Assembly (NCBI RefSeq): GCF_900107435.1
Contig: NZ_FNPZ01000003.1
Span: 620,001 to 684,000 of the forward strand
Reading direction: 5' to 3'
Length of the DNA stretch: 64,000 nt
Origin: Herbiconiux ginsengi
GTDB taxonomy: Bacteria > Actinomycetota > Actinomycetes > Actinomycetales > Microbacteriaceae
Part shown: positions 43,567 through 50,747 of the stretch, piece by piece
How positions within the stretch are numbered: position 1 is the first letter of the stretch
Layout of the letters: each line of letters begins with the position of its first letter
Program-made: the position numbers and the translations under genes
Notes under the pieces: model-generated
Told to the model about the DNA's origin: nothing
The model's input: the letters and a program-made list of their open reading frames with translations, nothing else
Database searches by the model: none

Positions 43567-43572
43567 TAGAAT
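43567..43572 (+). promoter_or_regulatory. -10 element of the DUF177-rpmF operon
   Basis: TAGAAT ends 7 bases before GTG 43579, giving a leaderless transcript. Confidence 0.6.
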
Positions 43573-43578
43573 CTCTCG

Positions 43579-44139
43579 GTGAGCACATTCAAGAAGACCC
43601 CTTACACGGTCAACGTGCGCGATCTCATCCACAAGCCCGGCGAGATGAGAGAGCACACGCTCGACATCCCCGTCACCGAGAAGCTGGGCGAGGGCCTCGT
43701 GGCCGTCGAAACCGGCGAAACCCTGCACGTCGACCTCCGTCTGGAGTCGGTGCACGAAGGCATCCTGGTCAGTGCGGAGGTCACTTCAGAGGCTGCCGGG
43801 GAGTGCGGGCGCTGCCTCCGCGACATCCGCATTCCGCTTGAACTCGAATTCCAGGAGCTTTTCGCGTATTCTTCTGACGAAGCTTTTGATTACGAGGTTC
43901 ACGACGACCATGTCGATCTCGAACCTCTGATCAGGGACTCGGTGGTGCTGGCACTGCCGTTCCAGCCGGTTTGCACGCCGGATTGCCCAGGCCTCGACCC
44001 GGTGACGGGCGAGCGACTGGCCGATCATGCGGCGGCCCCAGCACCCGAGGTGATCGATCCGCGATGGTCGGCGCTCGCCGGTCTGCGTGGTTCAGATACA
44101 GTGGCAGCTTCCCGAGACACGGACACCGACGACAACTAG
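43579..44139 (+). CDS. DUF177 (YceD family) protein
   Basis: 186 aa, the conserved partner of ribosomal protein L32; YceD homologues are linked to 23S rRNA accumulation and ribosome assembly. It has the family cysteine pattern AAGECGRCLRDI (CxxC, about residues 73-84) and PVCTPDCPGLDP (CxxxC, about 132-143), suggesting a metal site. Start is GTG 43579, leaderless. rpmF follows after 68 bases, then rnc and mutM, the usual order. Confidence 0.9.
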   Translation: MSTFKKTPYTVNVRDLIHKPGEMREHTLDIPVTEKLGEGLVAVETGETLHVDLRLESVHEGILVSAEVTSEAAGECGRCLRDIRIPLELEFQELFAYSSDEAFDYEVHDDHVDLEPLIRDSVVLALPFQPVCTPDCPGLDPVTGERLADHAAAPAPEVIDPRWSALAGLRGSDTVAASRDTDTDDN

Positions 44140-44207
44140 TCACGGGGTCTTGACCGCCGGTCACGGTGTCATCAACACGGTGCCGACAGAGTAGAAGAGA
44201 GAAAACA

Positions 44208-44411
44208 ATGGCTGTTCCGAAGCGGAAGAAGTCACGTTCCAACACGCACGCGCGTCGTTCGCAGTGGAAGGCCGAGGTCCCCACGCTCGTCAAGACCGTC
44301 GAGAACGGCAAGACGACCTACAGCCTCCCGCACCGCGCGAAGGTTGTCGAAGACTCCGCCGGCACTCCGCTGTTCCTGGAGTACAAGGGCCGCAAGGTCG
44401 CCGACGTTTAG
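44208..44411 (+). CDS. rpmF: 50S ribosomal protein L32, cysteine-free form
   Basis: 67 aa, [20 protein letters not shown] is the L32 signature. The four zinc-binding cysteines of the zinc-dependent form are all absent, so this is the zinc-independent paralogue. ATG 44208 is preceded by AGAGAGAAAAC; the frame is open further upstream but the conserved start fixes it. Confidence 0.96.
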   Translation: MAVPKRKKSRSNTHARRSQWKAEVPTLVKTVENGKTTYSLPHRAKVVEDSAGTPLFLEYKGRKVADV

Positions 44412-44434
44412 CAGTCAGCTGAAGGGTGCGATTC

Positions 44435-45154
44435 GTGTCTTCTGAAATCGAGGAGACCGGGTCGCACCTTTTGGCGACCCTGCAGATCGAGCTCGACCCC
44501 GCGTTGCTCGATCTGGCACTGACCCACCGCTCGTACTCCTACGAGCACGGTGGCATCCCCACGAACGAGCGCCTCGAGTTCCTCGGTGACTCGATCCTGG
44601 GGCAGGCCGTCACGGTCATGCTGTACACCACCTTCACCGACCTCGACGAGGGGGCGCTCGCGAAGCGGCGGGCCTCCCTGGTGAGCACGGTCGCCCTCGC
44701 CGAGATCGCCCGCGCCATCGGGCTGGGCGAGTACATCAAGCTCGGCCGGGGCGAAGAGCTCACCGGCGGGCGCGACAAGGCGTCGATCCTCGCCGACACG
44801 GTCGAGGCCATCATCGGGGCGACCTACCTCGACCAGGGTCCGGATGTCGCGACCGCGCTCGTGCTGCGCCTCGTCGCCCCCCTGGCCAACGATCCGTTGC
44901 GGTTCGGGGTGTCGATGGACCCGAAGACCTCGCTGCAGGAGCTCGCCAACCGACTCGGTCTGGAGGTGCCGGTGTACGTGCTCGAAGAGAGCGGTCCCGA
45001 CCACCAGAAGACCTTCGTGGCGACGGTGACCATCGCCGGCCCCACACCGGTCGTGGCGACCGGCACCGGGTCGAGCAAGAAGCAGGCCGAGTCGGGAGCC
45101 GCGGCCGCCGCGTTCGCGCTGCTCGGCGCATCCGCCGGTGCGGATCAGGCCTAG
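44435..45154 (+). CDS. rnc: Ribonuclease III
   Basis: Double-strand-specific endoribonuclease for rRNA and mRNA processing. Catalytic domain signature NERLEFLGDSILG (about residues 45-57), second acidic site DTVEAIIGATYLD, then a double-stranded-RNA-binding domain from SMDPKTSLQELANRLG to the end. 239 aa from GTG 44435, chosen because GAAGGG lies about 8 bases upstream; GTG 44426 would overlap that element. Confidence 0.95.
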   Translation: MSSEIEETGSHLLATLQIELDPALLDLALTHRSYSYEHGGIPTNERLEFLGDSILGQAVTVMLYTTFTDLDEGALAKRRASLVSTVALAEIARAIGLGEYIKLGRGEELTGGRDKASILADTVEAIIGATYLDQGPDVATALVLRLVAPLANDPLRFGVSMDPKTSLQELANRLGLEVPVYVLEESGPDHQKTFVATVTIAGPTPVVATGTGSSKKQAESGAAAAAFALLGASAGADQA

Positions 45155-45163
45155 GAGACACCC

Positions 45164-46129
45164 GTGCCCGAGCTGCCCGAGGTGGAAGTCGTTCGCGCGG
45201 GCCTCGAGCCGGCCGTCACCGGGGCCCTGATCACCGGGGTCGAGGTGTTCGACGAGCGCTCGCTCAAGCGGCACAGCCCGCTCGAGGGCCCCTTCGACGG
45301 GCTGCTCGAAGGGCGGCGGATGCTCGCCGCCGGACGGCGGGGCAAGTTCCTCTGGTTCCCGCTGTCGGATCGCGGCGGGGCGCCCGCGCAGGCACTCGTC
45401 ACCCACCTCGGCATGAGCGGGCAGGTGCTGCTGCGCACGCCCGGTGTCGAAGAAGACGGTCTGCTGCGCATCCGGCTGCACATCGAGCATCCGGAGCGCG
45501 GCGAGTTCTGGGTGAATTTCGTCGACCAGCGCATCTTCGGCTCGATGGCCGTCGACCGGCTCCTCCCCACGTCCGACGGCCATGACGGGGGCTACTTCGG
45601 CTTCGCCGCACAACTCGGGCTGGAACCACACGGAGAGGCCTGGCGCGCCTCCGTTCCCGCGCAGGTGGCCCACATCGCGCGCGATCCGCTCGACCCGGCC
45701 TTCGACGACAGTGCGTTCTTCGCGGCCCTCGCACGCAAGAAGACCGGCATCAAGCGCGCGCTGCTCGACCAGACGCTGATCAGCGGCGTCGGCAACATCT
45801 ACGCCGACGAGTCGCTCTGGGCGGCGCGCGTGCACTACGAGTACCCGAGCGACAAGCTCTCGCGGCCACGGGCCCGCGAGTTGCTCACCGAGGTGCGGAT
45901 CGTGCTCGAGAAGGCACTGGCCGAGGGCGGCACCAGCTTCGACGCGCAGTACGTCAACGTGAACGGCGTGTCCGGATACTTCGCCCACAGCCTGAACGCC
46001 TACGGGCGTGAGGGCCAGCCGTGCCCGCGCTGCGGCACGCCCATCACGCGCGAGCAGTTCATGAACCGCTCGTCGTACTTCTGCCCGCGCGACCAGCGCC
46101 CCTACCGCCCGCGTGCGCCCCGAACCTAG
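45164..46129 (+). CDS. mutM: Formamidopyrimidine-DNA glycosylase with altered zinc finger
   Basis: Excises 8-oxoguanine and formamidopyrimidines and nicks the abasic site. Catalytic Pro2-Glu3 in MPELPEVEVVR, the H2TH region DQTLISGVGNIYADESLW (about residues 204-221), and a C-terminal zinc finger. In that finger the first three cysteines are present (CPRCGTPI, then YFC), but the fourth is aspartate (CPRDQR instead of CxxCQ). 321 aa, slightly long. GTG 45164 follows rnc by 9 bases with TAGGAGA overlapping the rnc stop. Confidence 0.94.
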   Translation: MPELPEVEVVRAGLEPAVTGALITGVEVFDERSLKRHSPLEGPFDGLLEGRRMLAAGRRGKFLWFPLSDRGGAPAQALVTHLGMSGQVLLRTPGVEEDGLLRIRLHIEHPERGEFWVNFVDQRIFGSMAVDRLLPTSDGHDGGYFGFAAQLGLEPHGEAWRASVPAQVAHIARDPLDPAFDDSAFFAALARKKTGIKRALLDQTLISGVGNIYADESLWAARVHYEYPSDKLSRPRARELLTEVRIVLEKALAEGGTSFDAQYVNVNGVSGYFAHSLNAYGREGQPCPRCGTPITREQFMNRSSYFCPRDQRPYRPRAPRT

Positions 46130-46132
46130 GCT
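46127..46132 (+). promoter_or_regulatory. -10 element of the alkD remnant
   Basis: TAGGCT ends 7 bases before ATG 46139. Its TAG is also the stop codon of mutM. Confidence 0.45.
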
Positions 46133-46138
46133 GGGCGC

Positions 46139-46721
46139 ATGGAGCTCACCGCCGCGGCCTTCCTTTCGGAGCTCGACGCGCGTCGGTCGGATGCGGAGCT
46201 CGCCAAGTACGAGCGCTACTTCCCGCTGGCCGAACGCGGCGACGACGTGTTCATCGGCGTGCGGATGGGCGAGATCTTCGCGCTCGCCAAGGAGCGTACG
46301 GCCCTGCCGCTCGACGAGATCGAGGTGCTGCTCGAGAGCCCGGTGCACGAGGCCCGCGTCGCGGCCGTGAGCGTGATGGACTTCCAGGCACGGGCTCGCA
46401 GCACGACTCCGTCGCGGCGGCACGAGTTGTTCGAGCTGTATCTGCGCCGGCACGACCGCATCGACACCTGGGACCTCGTCGACCGCAGCGCCATCCATGT
46501 GCTGGGCGACTACCTGGTCGACCACCCGCGCGACGTTCTGGACGAGCTCGCGCGCTCGGCGCATCCGACTCATTCCGGCTGGCGCGGATGCTCGTCGACG
46601 ACCCCGCCGACGTGGTGCAGAAGGCGGTGGGCTGGGTGGTGCGCACGGCCGGAGGCCCGGGGCTGATCGAGTTCCTCAACGCGCCCACTACCTGTCCCTC
46701 GCGAAGTCCTCGCGCCACTGA
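46139..46721 (+). pseudogene. Decayed AlkD-like DNA alkylation repair gene
   Basis: HEAT-repeat DNA glycosylase of the AlkD family, broken. The first ~140 codons read normally (FPLAERGDDVFIGVRMGEIF, HEARVAAVSVMDFQ, WDLVDRSAIHVLGDYLVD, DVLDELARS). Near 46556-46566 the usual WERRTAIVA segment of about 20 residues is missing and the reading frame shifts; the next block, DSFRLARMLVDDPADVVQKA, reads in another frame. A second jump near 46678-46690 removes about 25 residues, after which HYLSLAKSSRH and a TGA (46719-46721) read in a third frame. At least two out-of-frame deletions; no functional product expected beyond a truncated N-terminal fragment. Confidence 0.8.
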
Positions 46722-46730
46722 GCCCGCGCT

Positions 46731-46784
46731 CACTCGTCCCTAATCGGCCCAAATCCGGAGTTTTTGCCCGCTTCGGGACGAGTG
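46731..46784. repeat. Palindrome between the alkD remnant and the convergent DUF1275 gene
   Basis: Perfect 10-base outer arms, CACTCGTCCC (46731-46740) and 46775-46784, with partial internal complementarity over a further 12 bases. Confidence 0.6.
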
Positions 46785-46811
46785 GGAGCGGCTTGGGGGC
46801 GCGGGGGAGTT

Positions 46812-47558
46812 CTACTTTGCGGGGGCGGGAGGCGTGTGCTTCGCGTGGGCGGCGAGGTGGCCGATCAGGGCCGCCACCAGGGTGACGAGGGCGGCGGCGG
46901 CGACACCCCAGCCGATGTGCAGGCTCAGCAGCAGGGCGCCCACACCGGCGCCGGCCGCGATGAGCACGATCGCGGCCGCGCGACGGAACCAGGGCTGGCC
47001 CTTGCCTCCGGCGAGGCGTGAGTCGGCGGCGAATCCGGTGATCGTGGATGTGACGACGACGGTCGTGACGTCTTTCACCGCGATGTGCCGCGCCGTGGCG
47101 GCCTGGAGCCCCATCGCCCCGGCAAGCAAGACGGTGACCAGCAGCTCCCACGGCTGCGGCGGCTTGCCGTTCAGGATGAACAGCGCGATCGCGAGCCCCG
47201 CCATGATGGCGCCGACCACGGCGAAGGTCGCGGTGGTGCGCGTCGTCCATCCGGCCTTGACCGGACGGAGCACGCGGCCGCCGACGACGGCGCCACCCAT
47301 GAATGCGAACAGTGCCAGCAACGGGCCGACCCAGGGGAGGTCATCGGCCCCCGCGAGTGCCATGCCCAGGATGACGACGTTGCCGGTCATGTTGCCGGCG
47401 AAGACCTTGTCGAGCCCGAGGTAGCCCACCGCGTCGACGATGCCGGTGGAGAAGGTGAGCGCGAGCATCAGCGCGAGGTGGAGGTTGTCGCGCTTGGCGC
47501 GGAGTCTCTGAAGCACGGTCGTCCTGTCGGTGAAGTGATTCGGGTGTTGATCGTGCAC
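46812..47558 (-). CDS. YoaK/DUF1275 family membrane protein
   Basis: 248 aa, six to seven membrane spans. Opening LALMLALTFSTGIVDAVGYL then GLDKVFAGNMTGNVVILGMA is diagnostic of the DUF1275/YoaK family, whose function is not established. N-terminal 20 residues are hydrophilic and His/Asp-rich. Divergent from the FmdA-type amidase gene across 96 bases. Confidence 0.88.
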   Translation of the reverse strand: MHDQHPNHFTDRTTVLQRLRAKRDNLHLALMLALTFSTGIVDAVGYLGLDKVFAGNMTGNVVILGMALAGADDLPWVGPLLALFAFMGGAVVGGRVLRPVKAGWTTRTTATFAVVGAIMAGLAIALFILNGKPPQPWELLVTVLLAGAMGLQAATARHIAVKDVTTVVVTSTITGFAADSRLAGGKGQPWFRRAAAIVLIAAGAGVGALLLSLHIGWGVAAAALVTLVAALIGHLAAHAKHTPPAPAK

Positions 47559-47654
47559 GTTTCGTGTGTGTGAACACCGGTTTCAGCCGTGCAAACAATG
47601 CCTTGAACGGTAGCCCGTGCATCCGTCGCGGTGCAAACGGGCGATACTGTCGGG

Positions 47655-48845
47655 ATGATCGCCGGTGAGTCGGATTCGCCTGGGCGCTCGGACGAGAACG
47701 GAAGCGACATGTCGATGCTGGCAGCCCTGCAACCCGGCGCGGGAGAGATCCGCGCCACGGAATACCTCGCGGCCAGCCGCCACAACGTGCTCTGGGGGCG
47801 CCTGCCCTGCGCCACCGACCGCCCGGTGCTGGAGATCGATCCGGGCACCGACGTGACGATCGACACCATCAGTCACGAGGGCGTTCTCGAAGACCAGGGA
47901 CGCGATCCGGTGGCCTTCTTCGGTTCGCACGGGGTCTCGCGCGATTTCGTGCTCGAAGACGCCATCGCGCTCGCCGCCTCCGACTACCCCCGCAGCTCGG
48001 CCGACGGGCCGCACGTCGTCACCGGACCGATCGCCGTGCGGGGTGCGCGGCCCGGCGACCTCCTCAAGATGACCGTTCTCGACACCACCCCTCGCGTGCC
48101 GTACGGCGTCATCTCGAACCGGCACGGCAAAGGCGCCCTGGTGGGCGAGATGCCGCTCGGGCCGGCCGACGTGAGCGTCTTCGCCGAGGTGCAGGATGCG
48201 CTGAGCGGCATCCGCTTCGGCACCCTTCCGCTCGTGCCCGGCGGGGAGCGGTCGGTGCGTTTTCCGCTGAACCCGTTCCTCGGCATCATGGGTGTGGCCG
48301 TCGCGGGCTCCGAGCGGCCCCATTCGGTGCCGCCGGGTCCGCACGGCGGCAACATCGACATCAACCTGCTCACGGTGGGGTCGTCGCTGTATCTGCCGGT
48401 GCAGGTACCGGGGGCGCTCGCCTATGTGGGCGATCCGCATTTCGCGCAAGGCGACGGCGAAGTGGCGCTCACCGCGATGGAGGCGTCGTTGCGGGTGACC
48501 GTGCGGTTCGACCTCGTCGACCGGTCGGATGCCCTCGCGAGCTTCGGCGACCTGGCCGGGCCGCTCGCCGAGACGAGCGAGTTCTTGGTGCCGACCGGCA
48601 TGGACCGCGACCTCGACGTGGCCGTGCAGAACTGCGTGCGCGCGGCGCTCGGTCTGCTGGAGGCACGGTGGGGGATGGATCGCACCCTCGCCTACGCGTA
48701 TCTCAGCGCGGCCACCGACTTCGACATCTCGCAGGTGGTCGACATCGTGAAGGGGGTGCACGCGCGCATCCGGGTGGCCGACTTCGCGGGCGTGGGCCAT
48801 GCGTCGGGAGGGCACGCGGGGTCGGGCGGGGTTGCTCGTGGCTGA
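47655..48845 (+). CDS. Acetamidase/formamidase family amidohydrolase
   Basis: 396 aa, FmdA/AmdA family: hydrolyses short aliphatic amides to acid plus ammonia. Visible: ISHEGVLEDQGRDP, HVVTGPIAVRGARPGDLLKM, and GPHGGNIDINLLTVGSSLYLPV (split at the metal-binding HGGN). Its place just before a candidate oxalurate amidase and the ureidoglycine aminotransferase makes oxamate (or formamide) a reasonable substrate, but this is inference. ATG 47655 follows a GATACT -10 element by 7 bases; an internal ATG at 47709 is the alternative. Overlaps the next gene's GTG. Confidence 0.85.
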   Translation: MIAGESDSPGRSDENGSDMSMLAALQPGAGEIRATEYLAASRHNVLWGRLPCATDRPVLEIDPGTDVTIDTISHEGVLEDQGRDPVAFFGSHGVSRDFVLEDAIALAASDYPRSSADGPHVVTGPIAVRGARPGDLLKMTVLDTTPRVPYGVISNRHGKGALVGEMPLGPADVSVFAEVQDALSGIRFGTLPLVPGGERSVRFPLNPFLGIMGVAVAGSERPHSVPPGPHGGNIDINLLTVGSSLYLPVQVPGALAYVGDPHFAQGDGEVALTAMEASLRVTVRFDLVDRSDALASFGDLAGPLAETSEFLVPTGMDRDLDVAVQNCVRAALGLLEARWGMDRTLAYAYLSAATDFDISQVVDIVKGVHARIRVADFAGVGHASGGHAGSGGVARG

Positions 48846-50646
48846 GCGCGGGCTGCCCGCCGAGGCCGGCGCGGGTGCCCCCGTCGAGGCGCTCCCGGCC
48901 GGCGTGACCTCGCTCGACGGGGCCGGCATCCTGTCGTCGGTGGCACTCGACGAGGTGCTCGCGGCGTTCCGCGGGTACGAAGCGGCACTCATGGCGAACG
49001 ATCTCGACGCGCTCGACCGGTGGTTCGCGCCCGGACCGGCGACCCTGCGGGGCGACGCCTCCGGGCTGCTCGTGGGTCACGACCGCATCAGCGCGTTCCG
49101 GAGCCTCCGCGGGGGCGTGCCGCCGCGCACGATCGTCGAGCTGCACCTGCGGGTGCTCGACCCGGCCTCGGTTCTCGTGGTCTCGGTCAGCGCCTTCGCG
49201 AAGGGCGGCACCGGGCTGCAGACCCAGCTCTGGCGGCGGAGTCCGGATGCCGCGGGCTGGACGATCGCGGCCGCCCACGTCACCGGCGCGGCGCCCGCCG
49301 TGAACGGCGCCGTCTGGCGCGTCGTGGGCGCGCCGCTCCTGCCGCCGCATCCCATGGGCACGAATGATGCCACTTCGGCGCACGAGCGACCATTCGTGTC
49401 CGCGCGATCGAGTGAGGGCGTGTTGGCTGGGCTGAGTGTGGCGGTGAAAGACCTGTACGAGGTGGCGGGGTTCGCCGTGGGGGCGGGCGTGCCCGCGTTC
49501 CTCGCCGAGGCGACGCTCGCGGCGGCCGACGCGGACGCCGTCGCGGCGCTGCGGGCGGCGGGCGCGTCGGTGCAGGGGATCGCGCAGACCGACGAGTTCG
49601 CCTACAGCATCGCCGGGCGCAACGTGCACTACGGAACCCCGCCGAACCCCGCCGTGCCGGGAGCGATTCCCGGTGGCTCGTCGAGCGGTCCGGCGGCGGC
49701 GGTCGCGCTCGGGCAGGCCGCCATCGGGTTGTCGACCGACACGGGCGGATCGATCCGGGTGCCGGCCTCGTATCAGGGGCTGTGGGGACTGCGCACGACG
49801 CACGGGTCGGTGAGCGCCCGCGGACTGCTGCCGCTCGCCCCCTCGTTCGACACGATCGGCTGGATCACGCGCTCGCCGCAGACCCTCCGCGCCGCCTCGG
49901 CGGCGACGTTCGCGGGCGCCCCCGGCCCGACGCCCGTCGGCGGGGGTGGGCCTGGTGACGGGGTGGCTGCCGACGTGGTGGGCGGAGGCGCGCAGGGCAG
50001 CACCGCCGACGGCGGGCAGCCGGGGGCGGGAGCGCCGAGCGCGCTCGAACCGCGATACGTCGTCTCGGCCGACCTGGTGTCGAGCTGCGACGACGACGTG
50101 CAGGCGGCGTTCGGAGCGCTGGTCGCGCATCCGGTGTTCGGGCAGGTCGAGAGCGTCGACCTGGGCGACCTCGACGACGTGTTCGCCGGCTTCCGGACGG
50201 TGCAGGGTGCTGAGGCCTGGCGGAGCCACGGGGAGTGGGTGGCGGCGCATCCGGGTGTGCTCGGAGCCGACATCGCCGAGCGGTTCGACATCGCCTCCCG
50301 CATCACGGCTGCCGAGGAGACGGATGCACGGGCGCGACTCGCGGAGGCCCGGGCCCGCTTCGACGCCGTGCTCGCCGGACGCATCCTGCTGCTTCCGTCG
50401 GCGTCGTCGCCGGCGCCGGCGCTCGACGCCCCGCCCGAGGTGATCGGCGCGGCCCGGGCGGCGACGTTGCGGATGACCGCCGTCGCGGGAACGGGCGGCT
50501 ATCCCGCCGTGTCGGCGCCGCTCATGCGCGTGCCGGCTCCGGGAGGGTCTGCGCCCGTGGGGCTCTGCTTCGTCGGCGCGCGGGGTGCTGACCTCGCGCT
50601 GCTCGACCTGGCCGCGGGAGTCGCCGAGGTGCTGGCAGGGGAGTGA
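48838..50646 (+). CDS. AtzH-like domain / amidase-signature fusion enzyme
   Basis: 602 aa. N-terminal ~135-residue SnoaL/DUF3225 (AtzH/HpxZ-like) domain: LAAFRGYEAALMANDLDALD, LRGDASGLLVGHDRISAFRS. Then an amidase-signature domain with the Ser-cisSer-Lys triad: Lys in LSVAVKDLYEVAGF (about residue 204), cis-Ser in PGGSSSGPAAAVA (about 281), nucleophile in STDTGGSIRVPASYQG (about 304). In AtzE/AtzH and HpxY/HpxZ systems these parts are separate proteins. Gly-rich insert near residues 365-400. GTG 48838 overlaps the FmdA stop. Likely hydrolyses oxalurate or a related ureide. Confidence 0.82.
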   Translation: MAERGLPAEAGAGAPVEALPAGVTSLDGAGILSSVALDEVLAAFRGYEAALMANDLDALDRWFAPGPATLRGDASGLLVGHDRISAFRSLRGGVPPRTIVELHLRVLDPASVLVVSVSAFAKGGTGLQTQLWRRSPDAAGWTIAAAHVTGAAPAVNGAVWRVVGAPLLPPHPMGTNDATSAHERPFVSARSSEGVLAGLSVAVKDLYEVAGFAVGAGVPAFLAEATLAAADADAVAALRAAGASVQGIAQTDEFAYSIAGRNVHYGTPPNPAVPGAIPGGSSSGPAAAVALGQAAIGLSTDTGGSIRVPASYQGLWGLRTTHGSVSARGLLPLAPSFDTIGWITRSPQTLRAASAATFAGAPGPTPVGGGGPGDGVAADVVGGGAQGSTADGGQPGAGAPSALEPRYVVSADLVSSCDDDVQAAFGALVAHPVFGQVESVDLGDLDDVFAGFRTVQGAEAWRSHGEWVAAHPGVLGADIAERFDIASRITAAEETDARARLAEARARFDAVLAGRILLLPSASSPAPALDAPPEVIGAARAATLRMTAVAGTGGYPAVSAPLMRVPAPGGSAPVGLCFVGARGADLALLDLAAGVAEVLAGE

Positions 50647-50674
50647 CCCGCGTCGATCTGCTTGCGACCCGTAA

Positions 50675-50702
50675 CACGGCTGAAACGTTCGTTTCGTAGA
50701 CT
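50675..50702 (+). promoter_or_regulatory. Operator and -10 element upstream of the ureidoglycine aminotransferase
   Basis: GAAACGttCGTTTC (50682-50695) is a perfect 6-2-6 inverted repeat directly upstream of TAGACT (50697-50702), a plausible -10. The 12-mer CACGGCTGAAAC (50675-50686) also occurs in reverse at 47580-47591, upstream of the FmdA-type gene. TGAAA/TTTCA half-sites are typical of RpiR-family operators, and an RpiR gene lies in this operon. Confidence 0.5.
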
Positions 50703-50747
50703 GGGATCTGAGAAACAGGTATTTCGCCGACGCCCCGAGGAGCAGCC

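Noticed and set aside
49362-49400. ACGAATG/CATTCGT inverted repeat inside the amidase fusion gene
   Set aside because: Seven-base arms around a 24-base loop within coding sequence; expected by chance.
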